Origin: Haloarcula pelagica
GTDB taxonomy: Archaea > Halobacteriota > Halobacteria > Halobacteriales > Haloarculaceae
Length of the DNA stretch: 64,000 bases
Direction: 5' to 3'
NCBI RefSeq assembly: GCF_030127105.1
Contig: NZ_CP126163.1
Location: forward strand, 124,001-188,000
The position numbers were made by a program, and so were the translations under genes. Below, one piece after another: positions 48,206 to 56,948 of the stretch. Positions within the stretch are counted from its first letter, which is position 1; every line of letters begins with the position of its first letter. A model generated the notes under the pieces. That model saw nothing but the letters and a program-made list of their open reading frames with translations, ran no database searches and was not told the origin of the DNA.

Positions 48206-49721
48206 TGACCTCCTCCGCGCCCTGACGGGCGCGGCTTCCCGAACCGCACCGCAAGCGTTGGGATATTTGCCGGTCTACGGGCAGACCTGTTCTTGTGGGG
48301 CGACTCTCCCCGTCGATTTGTCGAACAGGCGCACCGATGGCTGGGCCAGACAGCCGTTACTCCTATCCACAGAGGGACTCGGAGTTACCGTCGCTCGCAT
48401 ATTCTCCGCCGCGTTCAAGTCGCTGTTAGCAACCAACTCGCAGTTCTCACAGACGTACAGACCACGTTCGACACGGTTCGAGTCGGCTTTCATCCTACAC
48501 GCACAGCACGTTATCGACGTCGCAAGTTCGTACTCATCAACACGCTCCACGTCGATGCCACGTTCTTCAGCCTTGTACTCGATGTGCTGAATCAGCGTAT
48601 CAAACGCCCAGTCGTGCAGGCGCTTGTTCCCGTGGCGACCCCAGTCCTCATCCGCACGAATGTTCTTGGGATGCCCGACCGCTATCGTCTCCACGCCACG
48701 GTCTGCACATTGCTCCACGATATCTTTCGAGAGCGCGTGTAGAAAGTGGGTCTGCCGGCGAGATTTCTTCTGGCGTGCCCACCCTGCATAGGTGCTAAGG
48801 CCGTTCTCGCCTTCCGTGTCGTATTCTTCCTGGCGGAAATAGTGGGCGTCTTCTTTCAGCGCGCTCCCCGGATACAGCAGTGTCTCATCCCCGACTGAGA
48901 CAGCCGCAGTATTACACATCCCGAGGTCAACACCAGCCGTCTTCTCACCAGACGAGTCAGCGGCGTCGATGGCCACTTTGCAGACAAAGTGGAGTTCCCA
49001 GTGGTCGCCGGTCCAGACGATGCGGACCTGTTGTACGTCTTCGACGGCAGTCAGGTCTGTGTCTGGCCCGGTATCGTATTCGCAGAGAACGAAGTCGCTC
49101 CACCCATCTTTTAGGTTCTTCCCCTTCGAGAGGCGGACTTGCTGGTGGTCGGTGTCGAGTTTGAAGCCGTCTTCTTTGAACGTGATTGTTGAGCGTGGTC
49201 GTTCGTCACCGTGTTTGCGGTAGCCAGGTGGGTTGGCGTCTGGGTCGTCTTGTTCGAACCAGGACTGGAAAGCACCAGTCAATTCTTCGACGATTGCTTG
49301 GCTTGATTGGGCGTTCAAATCTTTCCAGCACGGTTGGTTCTTCATGTAGGACTTGAGCGGTCCTTCCTCGGGGATGTCACCGGTTTCGTCCCAGATGCGG
49401 CCAGCCGTCCACCGAGCGACGTTCCAGATTTTACTGCCGGAACGAGCGAGTGAATCGAGGTCTTGCACGACACCCTCACGGTCGTTGGTGAGCGCCGCTG
49501 TGATGGTGCGCGTCGTGACCAGATTCACTATACATAGCCTATGACAGTACGCTGACTTAATTGCTTCGGGTCGGCGTTGAATATCCAGTCAAGCGAAGTA
49601 GTGATGACCTCCCCCAGAGCTTACGCGATTCACTCCCGCCCTGTTCGCTTCTCGGTTCCGACCTGAGGGGTCGGAACACTCGTCACTCACCGGAAGGGCG
49701 GGATTCTCTCGCTGTATCAAG
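48206..49721 (-). mobile_element. IS1341-type element 2, tnpB only
   Basis: Left end (49618-49715) nearly equals 3285-3380; right-end hairpin CCGCGCCC TGAC GGGCGCGG at about 48214-48233. No small divergent ORF is present, unlike the copy at 1.7-3.4 kb. Ends accurate to a few bases. Confidence 0.75.
48275..49528 (-). CDS. tnpB: TnpB-family protein with altered RuvC-II
   Basis: 417 residues, starting MNLVTTRTITAALTNDREGV. RuvC-I Asp in TAGVDLGMCNTAAVSV; zinc finger CCACRMKADSNRVERGLYVC with NCELVANS; RuvC-III Asp in NSDLNAAENM. At the RuvC-II site it reads ETIAVGHPKNIR, with Gly where Glu is expected. It differs from the 1725 protein in sequence although the element ends match. Confidence 0.85.
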   Translation of the reverse strand: MNLVTTRTITAALTNDREGVVQDLDSLARSGSKIWNVARWTAGRIWDETGDIPEEGPLKSYMKNQPCWKDLNAQSSQAIVEELTGAFQSWFEQDDPDANPPGYRKHGDERPRSTITFKEDGFKLDTDHQQVRLSKGKNLKDGWSDFVLCEYDTGPDTDLTAVEDVQQVRIVWTGDHWELHFVCKVAIDAADSSGEKTAGVDLGMCNTAAVSVGDETLLYPGSALKEDAHYFRQEEYDTEGENGLSTYAGWARQKKSRRQTHFLHALSKDIVEQCADRGVETIAVGHPKNIRADEDWGRHGNKRLHDWAFDTLIQHIEYKAEERGIDVERVDEYELATSITCCACRMKADSNRVERGLYVCENCELVANSDLNAAENMRATVTPSPSVDRSNGCLAQPSVRLFDKSTGRVAPQEQVCP

Positions 49722-50077
49722 ATAGCAGGTGTCCGTAACTTCGATCATGCCAGCTGATTCGAGATTCTCCAGGTGGTAATGGACGTTCTGCACGCTCTGA
49801 TTGAGCTGATCAGCGATCTGTGACGGCGTCGCGGGCGTTTCGTTGAGCAGCCGAAAGATCTCGTAGGCGGTTTCGGAAGACAATACTTCGATCACGTCTC
49901 GCGTTCCGTCGTCGTCGAGACTCAGGACGGCCAGAGTATCGCTTCGTTCGACGGTTGCGTCAGTTCGTGTCGGGAGAATCCGTGACATAGGTGGTTAGTT
50001 TCGGTGGGTGGCGATCGTAGGGATCCGGTCTGCGCGGTGGCTGTTCGAAGCTAGTATATGTAATTGTTGGTGGATGG

Positions 50078-50425
50078 TCATACTGAGTCCAGAGTATCAG
50101 CTGAGGCAGCGATTAATCGCATATAGTAGGCTGTGTACACCGTGTGGAAGTACGCGAAGCTGACCGCTGAAAGGGCGATCCCAATGGGGAGCAGGACAGC
50201 GATCGGAATTCCAAGCTTGATCGGTAATACGTCGGCTGGGCCAGAATCTGTCATTGTCAACTGGAGCAGGTATTCGGGAATGAAGAAGACGTTCAGCAGG
50301 ACGAGCCACGCCGCGGAGAATCCAGCGACGCTTTTCAGATTCGAGCGAACGGGTCCAATACTTTTCCGGAACGCGTCGGTAACGCCCTCGTTTTCGATGA
50401 CAATCGCCGTGTCGTAAAACTGCAC
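50078..50425 (-). pseudogene. C-terminal fragment of a multi-span membrane protein
   Basis: MQFYDTAIVIENEGVTDAFR then hydrophobic segments (SVAGFSAAWLVLLNVFFIPE, PIGIALSAVSFAYFHTVYTA). The pattern 'F.D.AIV.E..G..DAFR.S.G.VR.NL.SV.GF' is the C-terminal half of haloarchaeal DUF7847-type proteins; the N-terminal half is replaced by IS sequence at about 50430. It may be the other half of the gene cut at 47724, but direct joining cannot be shown. Confidence 0.55.
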
Positions 50426-50503
50426 AAACTTGAGCTACCCACGGCTGAACAGTAGTTACTGAAGCAGGAGAGAAACGATTGTCGTCGCGGTCGTTATCTC
50501 GAT

Positions 50504-51143
50504 ATGGCCGAGACAACCGAAGCAAAGCAGGTGAGTCGGGCGGCGTCATCACTACTGTTTCCGGAACTTGAGTTTGGCACTGCAGCTAACGCCACATACC
50601 CGAGCGAGGACTTCCAGCGAGTCCTCGCTCGGATTGCCTTCGACAACGAGTTTGCCAACGCTGGCGCGAAAGCGTATCACCTCGCTCGTGGTGACAATGT
50701 TGGGACGGAAGCGCGGAATCCGCTAGCGCGAGCACTGCTGTACCACCTTCGTGGACTAGAAGCGGACGGGGTCGACGATCAGTTCGACTGCGTCCGCGAT
50801 GCTGTGCTCGACCATGCGATCCACGCTCGGGTTTTCACGGCCCATTGACGTTGCGATCGACGTTCACAACTGGCTCTACTACGGCGATAGTGAGACACCG
50901 CACGTCTCCCAGACCGATCCAGACCGAGGAACTGACTGTGCGTACAAGTTCGCTACCATCTGTATCGTTGATCCGAGCGTCCGATTCACGCCTGGGTGGG
51001 TGCCATTAGATGGTGACAAGACCGACGAGTTGGCGGAACTAAACTTCGAGAGGGCAGCCTCGGGGCTTAATCATGAGGTGGTTCCTGATTTGGTCATTTC
51101 GCCGACCGGAACCAGTGGATTCATACATCTTCGCTCACTTTGA
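50504..51143 (+). pseudogene. ISH-type transposase N-terminal remnant, frameshifted
   Basis: MAETTEAKQVSRAASSLLFP and on to ARALLYHLRGLEADG, frameshift near 50830, then RPIDVAIDVHNWLYYGD (first catalytic Asp) and YKFATICIVDPSVRFTPGWV, after which it breaks off. The first 100 bases occur again inverted at 58603-58705. Confidence 0.7.
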
Positions 51144-51166
51144 CTGAGTACTCAGCTAAATCCAAT

Positions 51167-52816
51167 ATGACACAGAATATGCTTCGCAACCCGAAGTCGT
51201 TAGTTACCGCTCTGACCGTCGTTCTGGTCATGGGGTTCGTTGTTAGTGCGGTCCCCACTATTGCGACTGCCCAGGCATCACAATCTGGAGATGTTATTGG
51301 GAACCCAAAGATCTCCTTTGCAACTTCATCTGGGACGCTGTCGGCTGACACTACCGATGAACTCACAGTTTCAGTTGTTAATCGCGGTCTGATTATCGAG
51401 CATGGTCCTTCGCAGTACGAAAATGAAGTCATGACCGCTAGAGGATTAACTTTTGAGGTAGATGACGAGAATGCACCAATTGATGTCCAAACCGGAAGGG
51501 TATCTGTTGGTAACTTCCCAACTGGAAGTACCGAACGAACTGTCTCTGTCATAGTCCCGGACCATGCTGAACCGGGAACGTACACACTCCCGGTTAATTA
51601 TGAGTATTCGTACACCCGTCATATTCGCTATGGCCCCAGAGGACTCACTGAAGGAAGTGACTCCACACGAACTGAGACGGGCTCAATAACGATCCAAATC
51701 AAGGAAGACGCCCGGTTTGAGATTGTCGAAACAAATGCGACAACCCAGGTCGGCGATGATAGCGATATTTCGTTCACGCTCCAGAATACTGGCTCAGAAA
51801 CCGCGAGAGGAGCAAGTGTGAATGTGGAGTCAAAGAGTAGCTCCCTAACATTCGAATCCGGTGACACGTCTTCAACGGCATCTGTTGGTGACTGGGAACC
51901 AGGCGAGGTCCGTACTGTCAATTATACAGCTGCACTCGAATCAGACGCTGCCGTACGAGGATACTCCGCTGATTTGGCGGTAAATTATGATGATTCCAAT
52001 GGGGTTAGTCGGATGTCAGACCCGATTACGACTACTATTCAGTCTATTCCCGAGCAGGAGTTCACATTCACCGACGTGGAGTCGCAACTCCGTGTTGGTG
52101 AGGACGGTGACTTGATCGGCACCGTGCGCAATGACGGACCCCTGCCGGCACGTAGCGTCGTGGTACAGTATACTGGCGATGACCAGAGTGTAATTCCAAC
52201 GGAGCAGTCAACCGCTGTAGGAACGCTTGATCCTGGCCAGTCCGAGAATTTCTCGCTGCCGATCGCAATCAGCAGTAGTGCCGAAGCTGGTTTACGTTCG
52301 CTTGATATGGCTGTTAAATACCGTACTGACGAGGGCGAGACAAGGACTTTCCAGGAGCTTGCTGTAGACGCCGAGATTGCTCCTGAGCGCGATCGTTTTG
52401 ATGTCACGGTCGAGAACCGTACCATACAGGCAGGTGGTTCCCGTACTGTCGATGTTGCGGTAACGAATAATCTCAACGAAGTCGCGAGCGATGTAGAGGT
52501 TCGGCTATTCGCTGATGATCCGTTAGACACTGGTGACACTGACACGGGGTACGTCCAGTCACTTGATCCAGGTGAGACCAAGACGGTGACCTTCGAGCTG
52601 ACTACCACCGGATCTGCGACGGTGGGAAGCACTTACCCCATCTCCATAGACTTCCGGTATGATGACACCGATGGCGACAGCCATCTCACCAAAACCTACC
52701 GCGTTCCAATTGATGTGACCGAAAGCGAAGAAGGGGGGCTACCGCTGCCGATCATCGCTGTCGTGCTTCTCATTATCGGAACGGGGGCACTCGTCGCCTA
52801 TCGGAGGCTGCAATAG
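51167..52816 (+). CDS. Secreted COG1361-type protein with CARDB-like domains
   Basis: 549 residues from ATG 51167. N-terminal signal (KSLVTALTVVLVMGFVVSAV). The body has three or four CARDB/NEW3-like beta domains with the usual 'G....I.V.N.G...A..V.V' (DISFTLQNTGSETARGASV; GDLIGTVRNDGPLPARSVVV; RTVDVAVTNNLNEVASDVEV). A C-terminal membrane anchor (LPIIAVVLLIIGTGALVAYR) follows. It faces the cell exterior. Three bases separate it from the RND gene, so it probably is an accessory subunit of that exporter. An in-frame TTG at 51140 is less likely. Confidence 0.85.
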   Translation: MTQNMLRNPKSLVTALTVVLVMGFVVSAVPTIATAQASQSGDVIGNPKISFATSSGTLSADTTDELTVSVVNRGLIIEHGPSQYENEVMTARGLTFEVDDENAPIDVQTGRVSVGNFPTGSTERTVSVIVPDHAEPGTYTLPVNYEYSYTRHIRYGPRGLTEGSDSTRTETGSITIQIKEDARFEIVETNATTQVGDDSDISFTLQNTGSETARGASVNVESKSSSLTFESGDTSSTASVGDWEPGEVRTVNYTAALESDAAVRGYSADLAVNYDDSNGVSRMSDPITTTIQSIPEQEFTFTDVESQLRVGEDGDLIGTVRNDGPLPARSVVVQYTGDDQSVIPTEQSTAVGTLDPGQSENFSLPIAISSSAEAGLRSLDMAVKYRTDEGETRTFQELAVDAEIAPERDRFDVTVENRTIQAGGSRTVDVAVTNNLNEVASDVEVRLFADDPLDTGDTDTGYVQSLDPGETKTVTFELTTTGSATVGSTYPISIDFRYDDTDGDSHLTKTYRVPIDVTESEEGGLPLPIIAVVLLIIGTGALVAYRRLQ

Positions 52817-52819
52817 CTG

Positions 52820-55309
52820 ATGTCATTTGACGAGCAGATCGAGATATGGACGCGGCGGGTTAACGACACTATCGTCGACAGTCCACGTAGAGTCATTGTC
52901 GCATTCCTCGTGCTCACGCTTATATTCGCTGGCGGGATGGGACTAGTCAGCACAGATACCGAAGCGACTGACTCATTCACCGAAGGACTTGAGGAACAGG
53001 AGGCACTTGACGCAGTTAATCAGGAGTTCGAAGACCCGTTTGAACCGGAGAGTGAATCTACTCAACTTATCCACTCTGGAGGGAACGTCTTAACGAAAGA
53101 AGCGCTTCTCAGAGACCTCCGGATTTTAGAGGAAGTTGAGTCGCGCGATGACCTCCGTGTCGCCTCTGCCAATGGCCCGGCAACGGTCATTGCCCAGCAG
53201 ATTGACCCTTCAGCGGACACGGCAGCTGAACAACGACGCGCTATCGAATCGACGAGTGCGACCCGCATCCGGAAAATCGTTCGCGAACTGTCGGAGGATC
53301 CACGATTTACCGGGACAGTTGCGACCGATTTCAATCCGACGAGCGCGAGTGCTTCAGCGTCAATCACGGTCATTTCACATGATGTGCCCGCCGGGTTCTC
53401 TGACAGCAATCTCCAAGAAGTCCAGACAACAATTCGATCTATCGCGGCTGACCAGCCTGGCGACATAACTGCCTTCGGAAGCGGCATAACAAACGCTGAA
53501 ACAGCCAACGTTATCGGAGATTCACTTACCATCGTGATGCCTGTTGTCGTCCTGTTGTTGCTATTGTTCTTGATTGTCGCTTACCGTGATCCGATCGACC
53601 TCTCTCTAGGTCTACTGTCGCTTCTGATGACCGTCATCTGGACGTTTGGATTCCTTGGCTTCTCTGGAATTCCATTTAATCAGCAGATGATTACCGTCCC
53701 TGTACTGTTACTTGCAGTTGGAGTTGACTTCGGGATCCATATCATCAACCGCTACCGTGAGGAGGCCGTCGCGGGGTACAATGCTACAGAGGCGATGCGG
53801 GAGGCGAATAACCAACTGATAATCGCCTTCATCATTGTAACGGTTACAACCGTGTTTGGGTTCGGCGCAAACGTAATATCTGATCTCACACCGATCCGGA
53901 ATGTGGGGATCGCCTCAGGAATTGGGATTATTTTCACCTTCCTGATCTTCGGGCTGTTTCTCCCGGCAGCGAAGTTAGAAGTCGACAAATTGCGAGAGGC
54001 CTATAACATCCCCGAGTTCAACTCGGCACCGATCTCCTCTGAAGACTCGGCGCTCGGCAACCTATTGACGTTCCCGGCGCAGGCCAGTCGGTATGCTCCG
54101 ATCGCATTTGTTGTCGTGTTGCTCGTAACCGGTGGGATGGCAGCGGTGTATGGTAGTGGCGTCGACACTTCCTTCGAAACCGAGGACTTCCTTCCACCAG
54201 AGGAACAGCCCGCATACGTGACTGGACTTCCAGAGCCGTTCGCACCAAGCGAATATACTGTCACTGAGACGCTCAACCTGCTTGAAGACCGCTTCTCGAC
54301 CAATCAGGATCAATCTGTAAAATTGTACGTTGAGGGGAACTTTGAAGAGAACCATGCCCTCGAGGCGCTCGCAGCACCGAACAATGACGCGCCAGGCTCG
54401 CTCGCAGTTGGGGACGGCGGATCTGCTCGGCCGACAAGTATAGTGACAGTGATTCAGTCGTATGCCGAGCAGGATCCAGAATTCGCCAGACTGGTCGCTC
54501 GTAACGACCTGAACGGAAATGGGATCCCCGATCGAAATCTGGACCTTATATACGATGTGTTGTTTGCTTCGCCAGCTGGCGACCGCGCTGAACAGTATCT
54601 TACTCCAGATCGGCGGAGCGCACAGGTCGAATACGCCATTGACTCGGACGCTTCACAAGCCGAAGCTGCTGCCGACGCTAGAGTATTTGCGGAAGAGTTC
54701 CGCTATGAAACGACTGCAACCGGCCAGCTTGTCGTCTTCGACGCAGTGACGGATATTATTTTCAACTCTTCAATTCAGGGATTGATTATCGCCATGGGGT
54801 TAACTGGGTTGTTCCTTATCATTGCGTACGCCGTACTGGAAAACAAGCCGCTACTAGGGATTGTAAACCTCTTCCCGATCCTGATTGCAATCGCGTTTCT
54901 GCTTGGGACGATGCGATATCTCGGGATCTCATTAAACGCGCTAACAGGGACAATACTCTCAATCTCAATTGGGCTTGGGATTGCATACTCTGTCCATGCT
55001 ACCCACCGGTTTGTCGATGAGTACAACGCTGGTGCCGACGCTTACGAGTCGATGATTATTACATTCTCGGGCACAGGTGGAGCTCTGCTCGGGAGCATGC
55101 TCACAACGTCGCTCGGGACAGGTGCGCTTGCACTCGCTATTACACCTGTCTTGGGTGACTTTGGCTTATTAATGGCAATAAGCGTCATCTACTCGTTTGT
55201 ATTCACTATCATCGCGCTTCCCCCTGCAGTCTTGCTGTGGGAACGCTACCAGGGTGTGTGGGCCGAAATCACGGAAAGCTCGAGCCGAAAGTCTCACTCT
55301 TCACAGTAG
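52820..55309 (+). CDS. RND/MMPL-family exporter
   Basis: 829 residues. One N-terminal span (VIVAFLVLTLIFAGGMGLVS), a large outer loop, five spans (about 235-385, with VLLLAVGVDFGIHIINRYRE, the MMPL-type GVDFGI..I.R motif), a second start span at about 425, a second loop, and five more spans with ISIGLGIAYSVHATHRFVDE, the matching GLGIAYSVH.THR motif. Such two-fold proteins move lipids, hydrophobic compounds or drugs using the ion gradient. Operon with the secreted CARDB-like protein. Confidence 0.9.
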   Translation: MSFDEQIEIWTRRVNDTIVDSPRRVIVAFLVLTLIFAGGMGLVSTDTEATDSFTEGLEEQEALDAVNQEFEDPFEPESESTQLIHSGGNVLTKEALLRDLRILEEVESRDDLRVASANGPATVIAQQIDPSADTAAEQRRAIESTSATRIRKIVRELSEDPRFTGTVATDFNPTSASASASITVISHDVPAGFSDSNLQEVQTTIRSIAADQPGDITAFGSGITNAETANVIGDSLTIVMPVVVLLLLLFLIVAYRDPIDLSLGLLSLLMTVIWTFGFLGFSGIPFNQQMITVPVLLLAVGVDFGIHIINRYREEAVAGYNATEAMREANNQLIIAFIIVTVTTVFGFGANVISDLTPIRNVGIASGIGIIFTFLIFGLFLPAAKLEVDKLREAYNIPEFNSAPISSEDSALGNLLTFPAQASRYAPIAFVVVLLVTGGMAAVYGSGVDTSFETEDFLPPEEQPAYVTGLPEPFAPSEYTVTETLNLLEDRFSTNQDQSVKLYVEGNFEENHALEALAAPNNDAPGSLAVGDGGSARPTSIVTVIQSYAEQDPEFARLVARNDLNGNGIPDRNLDLIYDVLFASPAGDRAEQYLTPDRRSAQVEYAIDSDASQAEAAADARVFAEEFRYETTATGQLVVFDAVTDIIFNSSIQGLIIAMGLTGLFLIIAYAVLENKPLLGIVNLFPILIAIAFLLGTMRYLGISLNALTGTILSISIGLGIAYSVHATHRFVDEYNAGADAYESMIITFSGTGGALLGSMLTTSLGTGALALAITPVLGDFGLLMAISVIYSFVFTIIALPPAVLLWERYQGVWAEITESSSRKSHSSQ

Positions 55310-55388
55310 TTGCCGAACCTAGCTGAGATTCTTCATGCTCTTTCGAGAATTCAACTTCGAATCTGAAAGTCAACACAACTATCCCAGG

Positions 55389-56608
55389 GGCACTGTCTAG
55401 TGGTGCTTCAAGCCTGATGTGATATCGTTAAGCTGCTGAACGACCTCTAGAATCTCCTCATGAGCAGGAAACTGTACTTCGTCGATTTGACGGAGGAAGA
55501 GCGAGCAGAACTCGAAGCGCTGGTCTCAGCTGGCAACCACAGTGCTCAAAAACTCACCCGAGCACGTATCTTGTTAAAATCCGACGAAGGCTGGAGCGAC
55601 CCGAAAGTCGCTGACGCGCTGGACTGTGGCCGCGCCACCGTCCAGCGCACGCGTGAGCGCTTCTCCCGCGAGCGTCTCGGTGCCATCGAACGCAAGAAAC
55701 CGGATCGTCTCTATGCGCGCAAACTCGATGGCAGCGCTGAAGCCCACCTGATTGCGTTGGCGTGCAGCGAGCCGCCCGAAGGGCGCGCTCGCTGGACACT
55801 CCACCTCCTCGCAGACACCCTTGTCACTCTCGATGAGATCGATGTCGAGTCGATCTCACATGAGACCGTTCGACAGATTCTCAAAAAAACGAACTGCAAC
55901 CTCACCGATCCACCCAGTGGGTGATTCCTCCCGGCCAAAACGCCAAGTTCGTCTGCCGGATGGAGGATATTCTCGCCCTCTACCACGAACCGTATGATGA
56001 GGATCAGCCGGTCGTCTGCTTCGACGAAACCAACAAACAACTTCTCACCCACGTCCGCGACCCGCTCCCGGCGAAACCGGGAGCGGTCGCTCGCACTGAC
56101 TACACGTACCGAAGAGGCGGAACGCACAACCTCTTCGTGATCAGTGAACCACTGGTCGGCTGGCGTCACATCGATGTGACCAAGAAACGAGCCAAGGTCG
56201 AGTTCGTCGAGCAAATGCGCCAACTCGCCGATGTGCACTACCCGGATGCAGATCGCATCCGGGTGGTGCTCGACAACTTCAGCACTCACACCGAGTACGC
56301 CTTCTACGAGTTTCTCCCGCCAAAGGAGGCTCGGCGGTTGCTTGCGAAGCTAGGGTTTCACTTCACACCGCCGCACGGAAGTTGGCTCAATATGGCAGAA
56401 ATCGAGCTCAGCGCACTCGTATCTCAGTGTCTCGCCCGCCGGATTCCCGACGCAGCGACGCTCCGTGCGGAGGTCGCTGCGTGGGAACGGAGCCGGAACG
56501 AAGCGGATTCCTCTACCGACTGGCAGTTCACAACCGATGATGCCCGCATCAAACTTCGCAGGCTCTATCCCGTCTCAAGTGACGCTTGAAGCACCACTAG
56601 ACAGTGCC
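55389..56608 (+). mobile_element. IS630-family element
   Basis: Perfect terminal inverted repeats: GGCACTGTCTAGTGGTGC (55389 on) and its complement ending at 56608, 25 bases long. One transposase gene, broken. A short copy of the end (CTAGACAGTGCC) also occurs at about 60148. Confidence 0.85.
55460..56589 (+). pseudogene. IS630-family transposase with one-base frameshift
   Basis: First frame 55460-55924: MSRKLYFVDLTEEERAELEA with the HTH (DPKVADALDCGRATVQRTRE), ending at a TGA. Second frame 55921-56589 resumes at IPPGQNAKFVCRMEDILALY and has DDE residues in VVCFDETNKQLL, IRVVLDNFSTHT and GSWLNMAEIELSAL. Where TGG would continue PSGW-IPPG, only TG is left. A GTG restart overlapping by four bases is a formal alternative. 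Confidence 0.8.
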
Positions 56609-56948
56609 GTGCCGAATCTATAGAAACGGAAGACAAATCACAATACTATTAGTCCAGAGAGTAATATCCGGTTGGTGGCACTTCTTGAGGAGCGCGCTCA
56701 AAAGCGGTCTACTGGCCACCTTTACACCGCAACCCAGGGCGCGCCCGCCGCCTTCGACCGAGACATAGACCAGTACTCCCTGAGCTAAACGTTCTTGATG
56801 TCGATACCCAAGGGGCAGGCAGTTATGAGCGAAGAAGATCCAGACCAAAGCGATTTTCACTCGCATCGGACCGGGTGGTCGGGAGCACATCCGTCCTCTC
56901 GACCGCCCTGTTTCGGCAGTTTCTCGGACACGAATCAGCAACTACTGT
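56609..56948. other. Gene-free stretch between IS630 and the surface protein
   Basis: 340 bases without a supported gene. The sequence at 56943-56966 (CTACTGTTCAGTCGTGGGTAA region) matches the inverted IS end at 50432-50455, so a remnant of that element borders the surface-protein gene. Confidence 0.5.

Larger units (their letters stand above)
48019..49988 (-). pseudogene. Winged-helix regulator gene interrupted by an IS1341-type element
   Basis: The 5' part (49988 to about 49722) encodes MSRILPTRTDATVERSDTLA and a winged helix (ETAYEIFRLLNETPATPSQI, QNVHYHLENLESAGMIEVTD). The 3' part (about 48205 to 48019) encodes EKGQEMSVYVVSEDPILLFL to QFVTAE. Joining gives VTDTCY-SEKGQEM, the expected continuation of this haloarchaeal HTH family. 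The tnpB element 48206-49721 lies in between. Confidence 0.75.
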
